A stretch of 64,000 nucleotides of DNA from Mucilaginibacter sabulilitoris (GCF_034262375.1 NZ_CP139558.1:1116001-1180000), one strand, 5' to 3'; numbered from the stretch's first letter, positions 43,956 through 52,961 are shown. Program-made: numbers and translations. Notes: generated from the sequence alone by a model not told the origin.

Positions 43956-44840
43956 TTACTTATTTCTGTTTATCATGGCTTTACCGGCTTCGGTATCCAG
44001 AAAGTTTTCGGCCTCATGATGATCGGTTGAAAGGCTTACGGGCATCCATTTCTCCATCTCGGCGGTGCGTGCGGCATCTGCACTTTTCAGCAGGCTGATG
44101 GCTTCGCTGCCCAATACCAGGTGTATGGGAGGTTCAGGAACATCAGCCAGATCAACCATTACTTTCGCTGCCTTTTCCGGATCGCCCATGGGTACAAATT
44201 TTCCGCTTTTAAAGAAATCCATACGTGCGCCCACGGTAGATTCATAGCCCTCCACAACCGGGGCATAAGTCATCGAATCGCCGGCCCAATCGGTGCGAAA
44301 ACCGCCTGGCTCTACCGCGGTTACAAAAATGCCTAAATCGCGTACTTCTTTTGCAAGTACCTCAGTAAAGCCACCCAGTCCAAATTTGGCAGCCTGGTAC
44401 ATGCTTAACCCCGGGTTACCTACACGCCCCCCAACTGAGCTGATCTGCAAAATACGGCCCGAACGTTGTTTGCGCATGTACGGCAATACTGCACGGGTTA
44501 TTTCAATAGGAGCGTACAAATTAGTTTCCAACTGGCTGCGAACCTGCTCATCAGTAAATGCTTCGGCGGCGCCTATAATGCCAAATCCGGCATTGTTTAC
44601 CAATACATCAATACGCCCAAAATGTGCAATAGTACTTTCTATAGCCGAAACTATTTGTTCCTTAATGGTTACATCCAGTTTTACGGGATATAACTGGTTA
44701 GGGTATTTATCGGCAAGGTCTTTTAATTGTTCGGGATTGCGGGCTGTTGCGGCTACTTTATCGCCTTTGGCCAGTACTGCTTCCGTTAGGCTTCGTCCCA
44801 ATCCGCGGGAGCTGCCTGTTATAAACCAAATCTTTGTCAT
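43956..44840 (-). CDS. Short-chain dehydrogenase/reductase (SDR)
   Basis: A 294-residue classical SDR, NAD(P)-dependent. The cofactor motif TGSSRGLG is at about residues 8-15, the NNAG motif at about 86-89, the catalytic Ser in QISSVGG (about 138) and YxxxK in MYQAAKFG (about Y152, K156). The Arg at the end of the first strand region (AATARN) favours NADPH. The substrate is not readable. A divergent 236-base gap separates it from the phosphoesterase gene. Confidence 0.92.
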   Translation of the reverse strand: MTKIWFITGSSRGLGRSLTEAVLAKGDKVAATARNPEQLKDLADKYPNQLYPVKLDVTIKEQIVSAIESTIAHFGRIDVLVNNAGFGIIGAAEAFTDEQVRSQLETNLYAPIEITRAVLPYMRKQRSGRILQISSVGGRVGNPGLSMYQAAKFGLGGFTEVLAKEVRDLGIFVTAVEPGGFRTDWAGDSMTYAPVVEGYESTVGARMDFFKSGKFVPMGDPEKAAKVMVDLADVPEPPIHLVLGSEAISLLKSADAARTAEMEKWMPVSLSTDHHEAENFLDTEAGKAMINRNK

Positions 44841-45076
44841 TGTCTTTAATGTTTTAATTATACATCAAAGATCGGCAGTATACAGCTTCTCAACTTTGTT
44901 AAAACGCTCAAGTTGCTTTGTTGAAACGCTCATGTTATAATTCAATGTTATTTGCAAAATCCTAATAAACATATAGATAAACTTTCCTTAACACAATGAT
45001 TATCTTAATCTAATATTCTGTTGACGCAGAAACTTGTTTTTTGTATTGCAAACCATAAAACAAAAACCTCTGTATC

Positions 45077-46450
45077 ATGATGAAAAGCAAATCGCGTTTG
45101 TTTAAAACAAGCGTACTACTGGCACCGGCTGCGGGCGTGCTGCTTTTAAGCACGGCCTATATTAGCTGCAAAAATAAAAACACACCTGAAGCAGAAGTTG
45201 CAATAAATAAAGTGGGTCACGTGGTCGTTATTTATCTGGAGAACCACAGCTTTGATAATTTGTACGGTCAGTTTGCCGGAGCTGCCGGGCTGTCGGCCGC
45301 TACTGCCGCCAATACCACGCAGGTTGATGCAAACGGAACAACCTATACCACTTTACCTGCAATTTCGGGTACCTCGGCGTTCCCTACAAATCTGCCTAAT
45401 AACTACTTTAATATAGATCAGTATATCCCATCAGATCATGAAACGCCCGATGTGCTGCACCGCTACTACCAGGAGCAAATGCAGATAGATGGCGGCAAGA
45501 TGGATAAGTTTGCCGCATACAATACGTCGCAAGGGTTGGCTATGGGCTATTATAAAACCAGCTTATTGCCATTGTTGAGCATGGCGCAAAAATATACCCT
45601 GTGCGATAACTTTTTCCATAGCGCCTTTGGTGGTTCTTTTTTAAATCACCAATGGCTTATTGCTGCGGCAAGCCCGGTATTTACCAACGCCCCGGCCAGC
45701 ATGGTTGCTAAGTTAGATGCTTCGGGCAATGTAACTGCAGATGGCGCGGTTACTCCTGATGGCTTTGTGGTAAATACCAGTTATACCGTAAATGCGCCAC
45801 ACCCGGCAAATGCTGATGCATCAACACTGGTGCCAAATCAAACCATGCCTACCATTGGCGACAGGCTGAGTGAAAAAAGCATTACATGGGCCTGGTATTC
45901 TGGTGGTTGGGATGATGCGCTTGCCGGCAGGCCTGCTCCTACTTTCCAGTTCCATCATCAGCCATTTGCTTACTTTGCAAAATATGCCGATGGTACACAA
46001 GCCAAAAAAGATCACTTAAAAGATGAAACCAGTTTTGTAGAGGCTGCCAAAAATGGAACGCTGCCAAGTGTTTCGTTTGTAAAACCGTTGGGTATCAACA
46101 ACGAGCACCCTGGCTATTCAGACGTGGTAACCGGTGAAAGCCATACGGTTGAATTAATAAATGATGTACTTAACGGGCCAAATGGCAAGGATGCCGTAAT
46201 TATCATTACATATGATGAAAACGGTGGTTTCTGGGATCATGTGGCGCCGCCGGTAATTGATAAAAAATGGGGTCCGGGAACACGAGTGCCTGCTATTATC
46301 ATTTCACCATTTGCCAAAAAAGGATATGTTGACCATACCCAGTATGAAACCGTAAGTATCCTGTCGTTCATCGAAAAAAGGTGGAGTTTACAGCCATTAA
46401 CAGACCGCGACAAAAACGCCAGTCCAATGCTAAACGCGTTTAATTTTTAA
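45077..46450 (+). CDS. Phosphoesterase family protein (PF04185; phospholipase C/acid phosphatase type)
   Basis: An exported enzyme of the alkaline-phosphatase-like superfamily. The start (ATGATG) leads into a hydrophobic segment ending LSTAYISC31-KN, a possible lipoprotein site. The metal/nucleophile motif ENHSFDNLYG is at about residues 56-65. Later metal-binding motifs are SDHETPD, HSAFGGSFLNHQW and IITYDENGGFWDHVAPP (about 376-392), all characteristic of the family. It is expected to cleave phosphate ester bonds in the periplasm. It stands alone and is followed by a good terminator. Phospholipase versus acid phosphatase activity cannot be separated by eye. Confidence 0.9.
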   Translation: MMKSKSRLFKTSVLLAPAAGVLLLSTAYISCKNKNTPEAEVAINKVGHVVVIYLENHSFDNLYGQFAGAAGLSAATAANTTQVDANGTTYTTLPAISGTSAFPTNLPNNYFNIDQYIPSDHETPDVLHRYYQEQMQIDGGKMDKFAAYNTSQGLAMGYYKTSLLPLLSMAQKYTLCDNFFHSAFGGSFLNHQWLIAAASPVFTNAPASMVAKLDASGNVTADGAVTPDGFVVNTSYTVNAPHPANADASTLVPNQTMPTIGDRLSEKSITWAWYSGGWDDALAGRPAPTFQFHHQPFAYFAKYADGTQAKKDHLKDETSFVEAAKNGTLPSVSFVKPLGINNEHPGYSDVVTGESHTVELINDVLNGPNGKDAVIIITYDENGGFWDHVAPPVIDKKWGPGTRVPAIIISPFAKKGYVDHTQYETVSILSFIEKRWSLQPLTDRDKNASPMLNAFNF

Positions 46451-46511
46451 GATCGAAGTAAATAAAATAGCATTGTTCCCGCCAGGAACAATTGCTCATA
46501 AAATATAAAAC

Positions 46512-46553
46512 CAGGGGACAGCTTTTATGAGCTGTCCCTGTATTTTTTATCCG
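46512..46553 (+). terminator. Terminator after the phosphoesterase gene
   Basis: GGGACAGCT and AGCTGTCCC pair around a TTTATG-type loop, and the stem is followed by TGTATTTTTT. It lies about 60 bases after the stop codon and just before the cytochrome peroxidase gene. Confidence 0.8.
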
Positions 46554-46584
46554 GTCTTTAAGTTTTGGGGCCTTGATATTTTGA

Positions 46585-48399
46585 ATGAAGAGAATTGCTT
46601 TTATACTGATTGTATTAATATCCATCGCAGGTTATGCGCTTTTCTCCAGTGGAGAGGAAAAGCAAACTCCTGAAAAAGCGATTGAGCAAGCTTTATTGGC
46701 ACAGGTAAATGATTTTTCGGCATTTTTAAATGATAAGCTGCAACCGGCAGTAGAAAGCAGCAAGCCCGACGAAAAGCAACTGCAGCAATTATTTTTGCAG
46801 GCACGCCTCCGATATAAAAAGCTGGAATGGGCAGCCGAGTATTTTGACCCTGCAACAACAAGGGCGGTAAATGGTGCCCCGGTACCCGAAGTGGAAATGG
46901 GCAGCATACAGGTATTTGAACCCGCAGGGTTGCAGGTAATGGAAGGGTACCTGTTCCCTAAATATGATGCCGGCCATAAAAAAGATATGCTGCAGCAGCT
47001 CCGGATATTGCAGAATGGCTGTAACAAATATAAAACCTACTTTGGCAACATTGATATTTTTGACTGGCAGGTATTTGATGCTGCAAAGCTGGAAGTGTTC
47101 AGGATATTAACACTGGGCATTACAGGTTTTGATGATCCGCTTACGCAAAAAAGCATGACCGAAAGCGCTGAGAGCCTGCAAAGCCTTAAAGTTGTAATGA
47201 GCCATTATGGAGCGGGCGACCCGCGGGCAAAACAGCTGACATTGCAGTTAGATGCAGCCATTGGTTACCTGAAAAAAAATGAAGGATTTAATGCCTTTAA
47301 CCGGGCCGAATTTATTACCGGTTATGGTAACCCTATAACTCGCAGCATTACGCAACTGGAGCAACATTTAAAAATTCATGTGATCAGGTACAATCGCCTG
47401 TTGCGCCAGGATGCCGAAACACTCTTTGACCCTGATGCTTTTGATGTAAATGCGTATGCGGCAGATGCTACTTCCGCGACTACGGCAAAAAAAATTGAAC
47501 TGGGTAAAATATTGTTCTCAGATCCTATATTGTCGGGTACCGGTACAAGGAGCTGCCGTTCCTGCCATCAGCCTGAAAAGGCTTTTGCTGATGGGCTCGC
47601 CAAAAATACCATCATCGGCAGCAAACAACCGCTCAGGCGCAATACTCCGACTTTACTTAACGCTGCCCTGCAGCCAGCACAATTTTATGACCTGCGAGCA
47701 AATACCCTGGAAGACCAGGTAAGCAACGTAGTACAAAATAAAGACGAAATGCATGGCTCTCTGGCTGGCGCGGCTAAACGGTTATGGCAAAATAAAACCT
47801 ACCGACAATTGTTCACCGGCGCATACCCGGTAAAAGCGCGCACCGGTATTGATACACTTGAAGTGCGGAGCGCGCTTGGCGTTTATGTGCGTAGTTTAAC
47901 TGCAATAAACAGCCGGTTTGATACCTATATGCGGGGAAATAAGCTGGCTATGAACCGGGGTGAGATAAACGGCTTTAACCTGTTCATGGGGAAGGCAAAA
48001 TGCGGCACCTGTCATTATATGCCCCTTTTTAATGGTACTTTCCCTCCCCGGTTTGTCAAGATGGAAAGCGAAGTAATTGGCGTACCACGCTCTGCAGAAG
48101 CGCATGTTATTGATGGTGACCGGGGCCGGTATGATATTGTGCAAACGCCATCGTTTAAAAACGCTTTTAAGGTTACCACAGTACGTAACGCCTCACGCAC
48201 CGCGCCATATATGCACAATGGTGCGTTTACCACTCTTGAACAGGTAATGGATTTTTACAACAAAGGCGGCGGAACAGGCCTGGGTATGAAGATTGACAAC
48301 CAAACCCTGCCCTTTGACAAGCTTAACCTCACCACGAAAGAAAGCCATAATATCATTGCGTTTATAAAAAGTTTGGATAGTAAGCAGGGTGCTTATTAA
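46585..48399 (+). CDS. Di-heme cytochrome c peroxidase with N-terminal helical domain
   Basis: An exported 604-residue protein. The first 20 residues are a membrane signal. Residues about 25-270 form an all-helical region (KQLQQLFLQARLRYKKLEWAAEYF resembles imelysin-like or similar helical domains). The C-terminal part is a MauG/CcpA-type di-heme peroxidase with heme sites C324-RS-C327-H328 and C473-GT-C476-H477. It also has the conserved LRRNTPTLLNAAL and FKVTTVRNASRTAPYMHNG segments. It is expected to reduce hydrogen peroxide in the periplasm or oxidise a protein or small partner. It is followed by a cytochrome b gene, a possible electron donor. Confidence 0.88.
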   Translation: MKRIAFILIVLISIAGYALFSSGEEKQTPEKAIEQALLAQVNDFSAFLNDKLQPAVESSKPDEKQLQQLFLQARLRYKKLEWAAEYFDPATTRAVNGAPVPEVEMGSIQVFEPAGLQVMEGYLFPKYDAGHKKDMLQQLRILQNGCNKYKTYFGNIDIFDWQVFDAAKLEVFRILTLGITGFDDPLTQKSMTESAESLQSLKVVMSHYGAGDPRAKQLTLQLDAAIGYLKKNEGFNAFNRAEFITGYGNPITRSITQLEQHLKIHVIRYNRLLRQDAETLFDPDAFDVNAYAADATSATTAKKIELGKILFSDPILSGTGTRSCRSCHQPEKAFADGLAKNTIIGSKQPLRRNTPTLLNAALQPAQFYDLRANTLEDQVSNVVQNKDEMHGSLAGAAKRLWQNKTYRQLFTGAYPVKARTGIDTLEVRSALGVYVRSLTAINSRFDTYMRGNKLAMNRGEINGFNLFMGKAKCGTCHYMPLFNGTFPPRFVKMESEVIGVPRSAEAHVIDGDRGRYDIVQTPSFKNAFKVTTVRNASRTAPYMHNGAFTTLEQVMDFYNKGGGTGLGMKIDNQTLPFDKLNLTTKESHNIIAFIKSLDSKQGAY

Positions 48400-48513
48400 G
48401 TACACAGCCATCCAACAGGGTAACAAAAATCTTACCTTTGAACGCTGTGTCGAAGACAACCCCATGGCTGGTGCCAACGTTGTATAAATAAAACATTCAA
48501 AATTTAGTTATTC

Positions 48514-49089
48514 ATGAGAGAAAAAAGGTTCAACCTTGCTCACCGGCTCATTCACTGGGCAATTGCATTTACCGTATTATTTATATTACTTACTGTCTTT
48601 TTACGTATAGGATGGATGAACAAAGACCACATGGGCGAAATTATCCAGCAAAATTTGAGTAAATCGGGCACGCAGATAAACACTAAAGATGCCGCGCTGA
48701 TAGGCAAAGCGGTAAGGAAACCCATGTGGCGCTGGCATGTATGGGCCGGTTATACCATGATTGGCCTTTATGTGCTCAGGATGGGGTTGCTTGCTATACA
48801 AGGCGTAGCTTATAAAAGCCCATTCTCTAAAAAAACATCACCTAAGGATAAATTTAAGGGATGGATATATATTGTTTTCTATACCCTGCTGGCTGTATCG
48901 CTGTTTACCGGATTTATGGTACAAAACGGACCTGAAAGCCTGAAACACAATATGGCACTTGTTCACATACAATCGCTTTATTATGTAGTGATATTTATTG
49001 TATTACACATAGGCGGTGTGCTTATTGCTGATGCCGGCGCAGAGCGGGGAATTATCTCCAAAATAATTAGCGGCGATAAAGCCGGATGA
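48514..49089 (+). CDS. Cytochrome b561/b6-type membrane protein
   Basis: A 191-residue membrane protein with four or more helices and paired histidines for heme b ligation. His10 and His14 are in NLAHRLIHWAIAFT, His75 is in MWRWHVWAGY, and others are in LVHIQSLYYV and VLHIGGVL near the end. This is the bacterial cytochrome b561 fold, which moves electrons across the inner membrane from quinol to periplasmic acceptors. The position after the cytochrome c peroxidase gene (114-base gap, same strand) suggests it feeds that peroxidase. Confidence 0.87.
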   Translation: MREKRFNLAHRLIHWAIAFTVLFILLTVFLRIGWMNKDHMGEIIQQNLSKSGTQINTKDAALIGKAVRKPMWRWHVWAGYTMIGLYVLRMGLLAIQGVAYKSPFSKKTSPKDKFKGWIYIVFYTLLAVSLFTGFMVQNGPESLKHNMALVHIQSLYYVVIFIVLHIGGVLIADAGAERGIISKIISGDKAG

Positions 49090-49119
49090 TGGTTTTCTTT
49101 ATCTCCCGGCAACTTAATT

Positions 49120-49725
49120 TTATTTAAGCTTTGCGGGCATATCAATATGTTCAACCGTTTTTTTGCCGGTTGGCAGTTCATTAAATGCAGAGTATAATAC
49201 ATATTTTTTATCCTGATCAATGCCGGGCAAGGTTTGGTTGATTGCTCTCCGGATGTTATTATTTTCCTGTCTGATGGCTGTAGTATCTTTCAGTTTGATA
49301 GATGATAAATAGTAAATCATAGGAAAATCACCATCAGGAGTGGTTTGATTAAATATCCTTATAATGCGGGGATGAGTAGCAACCTGTTTAATAGAAATCG
49401 GAAATCTATATTGTTCACTAACCACCTTCGATAGCTCGTCATATAAATCCCTTATTCCATTGAGGTGGTCATATTTCCATACATCGCTGGGGCTGTTACA
49501 ATATAAAGCCGATTCGGTAGTATTCAATGCATCTATCAAATAGCCTTTATCATAAAACTCCTTAGCTTGTTTCAGAAGCTCAGGACCTGTTTTGCCATTT
49601 ATGGTGTAACGGTTTACCGTTAGTGCGCCAAGTTTCCATCCATAATTATATTTACAGTAAATAGCCGTTATCATATATTTATTGGCAATATCTATACCCT
49701 TCGGTACAAAAAATGCCATATACAT
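49120..49725 (-). CDS. Hypothetical protein, probably the C-terminal part of a frameshifted gene
   Basis: The 201-residue frame begins without a signal and with residues (MYMAFFVPKGIDIANKYMITAIY) that look like the middle of a beta-rich NTF2-like domain. It then continues with a helical region (GPELLKQAKEFYDKGYLIDALNTTESALYC). The same frame is open a little upstream of the ATG (ITNEMYMAFF) and joins smoothly to the end of the upstream frame 49734-50117 if one G is added in the CCGGC at about 49740. I therefore read the two as one lipoprotein gene with a one-base deletion or a sequencing error. Function unknown. Confidence 0.6.
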   Translation of the reverse strand: MYMAFFVPKGIDIANKYMITAIYCKYNYGWKLGALTVNRYTINGKTGPELLKQAKEFYDKGYLIDALNTTESALYCNSPSDVWKYDHLNGIRDLYDELSKVVSEQYRFPISIKQVATHPRIIRIFNQTTPDGDFPMIYYLSSIKLKDTTAIRQENNNIRRAINQTLPGIDQDKKYVLYSAFNELPTGKKTVEHIDMPAKLK

Positions 49726-49733
49726 TTCATTGG

Positions 49734-50117
49734 TTATGCCGGATAATTCAGGGTATAACTGTTTAATCCCTTTGTGCCGGTTTTTATAGTGTCGGCATCT
49801 TTATAACGGTTTATTACGTAATATTCATCAAGCAGGCTATAATTGTCAGTTTTTGCCCTGTTACTCACCAATTCAATTTTTCGTTCCTTATGAGGGGTTT
49901 CAATAAATTCTTTTGACATGATATTCTCCAACTGTTTTTCATCATTTACTTTCAGTTGTTTAAACAGCTCATCATTGAGTTTATGGAATTCTTTGCGGTC
50001 TTTTTCAGCTATCTGGTCATTTTTCCAGCTGCCGGGCTGTTTTGACACGCAACTTTGCAATACCAGAATAATCAACAAAAACGCAGGCAGTATTGTTAAG
50101 AAAGGTTTAAGTTTCAT
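49734..50117 (-). CDS. Hypothetical lipoprotein, probably the N-terminal part of a frameshifted gene
   Basis: A lipoprotein signal (MKLKPFLTILPAFLLIILVLQSC, lipidated Cys at 23) is followed by about 100 residues of helix and strand (DELFKQLKVNDEKQLENIMSKEF, then YYVINRYKDADTIKTGTKG) resembling the start of an NTF2-like domain. The frame ends abruptly with NYPA. The expected continuation, GITNEMYMAFFVP, lies in the adjacent frame. Together the parts give a protein of about 330 residues with a complete fold plus a helical C-terminal section. No family name is recognised. Confidence 0.6.
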   Translation of the reverse strand: MKLKPFLTILPAFLLIILVLQSCVSKQPGSWKNDQIAEKDRKEFHKLNDELFKQLKVNDEKQLENIMSKEFIETPHKERKIELVSNRAKTDNYSLLDEYYVINRYKDADTIKTGTKGLNSYTLNYPA

Positions 50118-50386
50118 TTATAGTGTTAAGTAATTAGGCGGTGCGACGATAGTGATTTTCAGACATATTGCAAAAATTATTATAGCATTTTAACAATCCA
50201 GAATGAGCGTGAAAAAGCTTTTGGGGATCAACGCCGCTTGCTGTAGTATGAACCGGAATATTATTATGAGTGCGTGAGATTTTAAGCGGCTCGCTTTTCT
50301 TTGTATATGGAATTAACTATCGGTAAATTTATTTGACTAATTGGTTTAAATACCTATCTTTAAGTATCAATAAATCCCCTGTAAAT

Positions 50387-50947
50387 ATGTCAAAAGAAGA
50401 GCAAACCGACATGTTTAAATTTTTATCCCCTTTTTCTGCCAGTATGCAGGACATTGTAAGGTGGCTGTGCAAATTTGTGTGGGACCTGCATCCACAAGCC
50501 AATGAACTGATTTTTGATAATAATGACAGCATTATTTTTTACTGGTCGCCGACAGAAAAAGTGAAACACAGTTTTTGTTCGGTTACTATCGGCAAAACAA
50601 GTAATAATATCCGTTTTGGGTTTTATAAAGGCGATGAGCTTGCCGATCCGGAAAAAATGCTCACCGGTGACCATCCATACCGTTATATCGCTGTTCAAAG
50701 TATAAAAGATTTTCCCCAGGTATATATTACACAGCTTTTGCAGGAAGCCTGGTTTAATTCACTGAAACGGGTTACTGATTACAAACAAATTATACAGGGT
50801 AAAACAATCACCAAATCTGTTTCAGCGGGTAGCCGTGATAAAGGGACAATAAATAAATGGATAAACCCTAATCTTGGGAATATTCTTTTTTTGTCACTTT
50901 CAACCATTCCTTTACAGTTGCCCTCAGCAGAGGTTCTTTTTGTATAA
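50387..50947 (+). CDS. DUF1801/YdhG-like protein (hypothetical)
   Basis: The ATG at 50387 (MSKEEQTDMFKFLSPFSASM) is preferred over an alternative start 18 codons upstream. The product has the small alpha/beta YdhG-like pattern: a helix followed by WDLHPQANELIFDNNDSIIFYWSPTEKVKHSFCSVTIGKTSNNIRF in strands, and a DHPYRYIAVQSIKDF region that matches the family's mid-section. The last 26 residues run antisense into the convergent DUF1801 gene (80-base overlap) and look unrelated to the domain. Function unknown; a small-molecule or metal binding role is often guessed for this fold. Confidence 0.6.
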   Translation: MSKEEQTDMFKFLSPFSASMQDIVRWLCKFVWDLHPQANELIFDNNDSIIFYWSPTEKVKHSFCSVTIGKTSNNIRFGFYKGDELADPEKMLTGDHPYRYIAVQSIKDFPQVYITQLLQEAWFNSLKRVTDYKQIIQGKTITKSVSAGSRDKGTINKWINPNLGNILFLSLSTIPLQLPSAEVLFV

Positions 50948-51293
50948 CATCAGCCATACCGGTGATATTTACAAGTCTGCGTCCATCTGAGTAACCGCCT
51001 TCTAATAATCCGCTGGCGTCGTTAAGCTTTACACCGCTTGGTAAAACAAGTAAAATGCGTTTATGCAGGTTCATTACTATGATATGCCTTTTATATTCTT
51101 TAGGATTAAACGGCTTCATTGGTCCGGTATAAAAAAAGCTCGGAGCGTTCCACTTTATTTCTTCAGCTATTTCGGGGTCGGTACTCAAAATAATTTGTCG
51201 TAAAGCTTCAACAATGGCAGCGGTTGGCTCCCCGAGTTTTTGAATGTATGCGCTCACCAATTGCGTGTTTGTTGTGATTCCTAATTCTGCCAT
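50868..51293 (-). CDS. DUF1801 (YdhG-like) domain protein
   Basis: The start is at the ATG ending at 51293 (MAELGITTNTQLVSAYIQKL), giving 141 residues. The DUF1801 landmarks are ILSTDPEIAEEIKWNAPSFFYTG (about 39-60), a typical 'IKW..P.F.Y' segment, and the C-terminal LLRATVKEWLKVTKKE helix. These small cytoplasmic proteins resemble frataxin-like folds; no enzymatic function is established. It is convergent with the previous gene and near the start of the tellurite-type cluster. Confidence 0.82.
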   Translation of the reverse strand: MAELGITTNTQLVSAYIQKLGEPTAAIVEALRQIILSTDPEIAEEIKWNAPSFFYTGPMKPFNPKEYKRHIIVMNLHKRILLVLPSGVKLNDASGLLEGGYSDGRRLVNITGMADVIQKEPLLRATVKEWLKVTKKEYSQD

Positions 51294-51508
51294 ACGATAA
51301 TACTTTATATAAATATACTGATAATCAGCAGGAAGGTGAGGTTCCCTTTGCTTCAGGAGTATCCTCATCTTTGTTACGATATTTTATCTGCTGTAAGTGA
51401 AAAAGAGTATATCTTAGTTTAATATTTAAAATATCAGGTAACAGCTAAAACAAAAGTGTCGCTGCAATATTATAGCGGTATGCAAGTTTTTAATAAAATA
51501 CTTTTAAC

Positions 51509-52084
51509 ATGGCTATCAATCTACAAAAGGGACAAAAAATAGATCTCGGCTTATCAAAAATGACAATTGGCTTGGGCTGGAACCCCAACGAAGGTACAGG
51601 TTACGATTTTGACCTGGATGTATCGGCAATTATGATAGATGCCAACAAGTTTGTACCGGAAGATGAATTTTTTGTTTTTTATAATAATGTCGACTCTCCC
51701 GATGCATCGGTTCATCACACTGGCGATGATCCGTCGGGGGGTAACAGCGATGGTGGTGATGATGAATCCATCAACGTTGATTTAACTAAAGTAGATCCTA
51801 AAATACAGGAGATACTATTTGTGGTGACCATACATGAGGCACAGCCACGCAGGCAAAACTTTGGCCAGGTTCGTGATTCCTACATCCGCATTATTGATGA
51901 ACTTACCGGCAGCGAGGTATGTAAATATGAACTGGGCGAAGATTTTTCCATTGAAACCGCTATTGAGTTTGGCAGGCTATACCGCCGCAATGGTGCCTGG
52001 AAGTTTGAAGCGTCAGGTGTAGGTTATAAAGAGGATCTGGCCTTTTTTTTAAGTAAATATTTTAAAGGGCAGATTATTAAATAA
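51509..52084 (+). CDS. terD: TerD family protein (tellurite/chemical-stress resistance) 1
   Basis: A 191-residue TerD domain protein, close to the family length. The first residues MAINLQKGQKIDLGLSKM are a family-wide start. Calcium-binding acidic motifs are YDFDLDVSAIMID (about 28-40) and the loop HTGDDPSGGNSDGGDDESI (about 71-89). NFGQVRDSYIRIID and SIETAIEFGRLYRRNG follow. TerD proteins bind calcium and work with TerC at the membrane in resistance to tellurite, phage and other stresses. It is the first of four paralogues in a cluster and is followed by a repeat-filled gap. Confidence 0.92.
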   Translation: MAINLQKGQKIDLGLSKMTIGLGWNPNEGTGYDFDLDVSAIMIDANKFVPEDEFFVFYNNVDSPDASVHHTGDDPSGGNSDGGDDESINVDLTKVDPKIQEILFVVTIHEAQPRRQNFGQVRDSYIRIIDELTGSEVCKYELGEDFSIETAIEFGRLYRRNGAWKFEASGVGYKEDLAFFLSKYFKGQIIK

Positions 52085-52185
52085 ACAAGAAGCCCCTCCC
52101 GTCCCCTAAAGGGGATGCTTTAAAACAAAGCTTTAGAACCCTCTCCTTTGGAAAGGGCAGGGTGAGGCAATAAACAAACACAACA
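52085..52185. repeat. Interspersed repeat in the gap after terD1
   Basis: Short palindromes include CCCCTAAAGGGG, AAAGC..GCTTT-type arms and AACCCTCTCCTTTGGAAAGG. The segment 52136-52167 is a reverse-complement near copy of 56935-56963 (CCCTCTCC, TTTGGA, AGGG, GGTGAGG blocks). It contains no gene. Confidence 0.65.
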
Positions 52186-52851
52186 ATGGCAATTAACTTA
52201 GTAAAAGGTCAAACAATTGACTTGCGTAAAAATGATAAAGGCGAAAGTTTCGATCTGTCGTCGGTAACTATAGGTTTGGGCTGGGACGTAAAGAAGAGCG
52301 GCGGCGGTTTTTTAGGGAAATTATTTAGCGGGGGCGAGGAGGCGGAGTATGATCTGGATGCTATAGCCTTCCTGTTGGATAAAAACGGAAAGGTGGCCGA
52401 CAGGGGGCGCACCTACCAAAAGCCAAACGGCAACACAGTAAGTTTATACGAGGGCGATGTGGTATATTTTAACTCCATGAAGCATCCATCGGGCCATATA
52501 TGGCTTACCGGCGATAACCGCACCGGGGCCGGTGATGGTGATGACGAGCAGATCATTGTAAAGCTTGATTCGCTCGACCCCAGAGTTGATCGTATACTCT
52601 TTATTGTGGCTATATACCAGGGGCGTAAAAACAACCAGCACTTTGGCATGGTAGAAAATGCCTTTATCCGCGCAGTGGATAACCATGGTAAGGAAATAGC
52701 CAAATTCAGTCTATCGGGCGATGCTACCTACAACAGTATGTGCTCCATGACCTTTGCCGAAGTTTACCGGAAAGACGGCACCTGGAAATTTCGTGCCATA
52801 GGCGAACCGCACAATACCGATAACTTTTTAGAATTGCTTAAACAGTACTGA
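52186..52851 (+). CDS. TerD family protein 2, divergent
   Basis: A 221-residue TerD paralogue with the usual opening (MAINLVKGQTIDLRKNDKGE). It has an unusual glycine-rich insertion (SGGGFLGKLFSGGEEAEYDLD, about residues 37-57) before the acidic motif. The calcium loop is LTGDNRTGAGDGDDEQI (about 109-125), with a shorter acidic stretch than in terD1. The C-terminal VENAFIRAVDNHGKEIAKFSL block is family-typical. It is separated from both neighbours by palindromic repeats, so it may be transcribed independently. A duplicated copy with changed ligand or partner specificity is likely. Confidence 0.88.
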   Translation: MAINLVKGQTIDLRKNDKGESFDLSSVTIGLGWDVKKSGGGFLGKLFSGGEEAEYDLDAIAFLLDKNGKVADRGRTYQKPNGNTVSLYEGDVVYFNSMKHPSGHIWLTGDNRTGAGDGDDEQIIVKLDSLDPRVDRILFIVAIYQGRKNNQHFGMVENAFIRAVDNHGKEIAKFSLSGDATYNSMCSMTFAEVYRKDGTWKFRAIGEPHNTDNFLELLKQY

Positions 52852-52856
52852 TTGGG

Positions 52857-52947
52857 GTTGTACGTTTTAAGTTATACGTTGTAGGTTTAAAATGTAGCGA
52901 CGCAACAAGTATTCAAAACGTACAACTTAAAACGTATTACGTACAAC
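52857..52947. repeat. Long inverted repeat between terD2 and the HAD gene
   Basis: The left arm (52857-52880, GTTGTACGTTTTAAG...) and right arm (52917-52947, ...CTTAAAACGTA...GTACAAC) are complementary with a few mismatches. They can fold over the whole gap. The type (GTACG/TTTAAG units) is an intergenic repeat, different from the other repeats in this cluster. It could serve as a terminator for terD2. Confidence 0.65.
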
Positions 52948-52961
52948 CAACTACTTAGTCC

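Noticed and set aside
52085..52185. CRISPR-like array from repeated CCCTCTCC units
   Set aside because: The units are inverted, irregularly spaced and present only once or twice, without spacers or cas genes.
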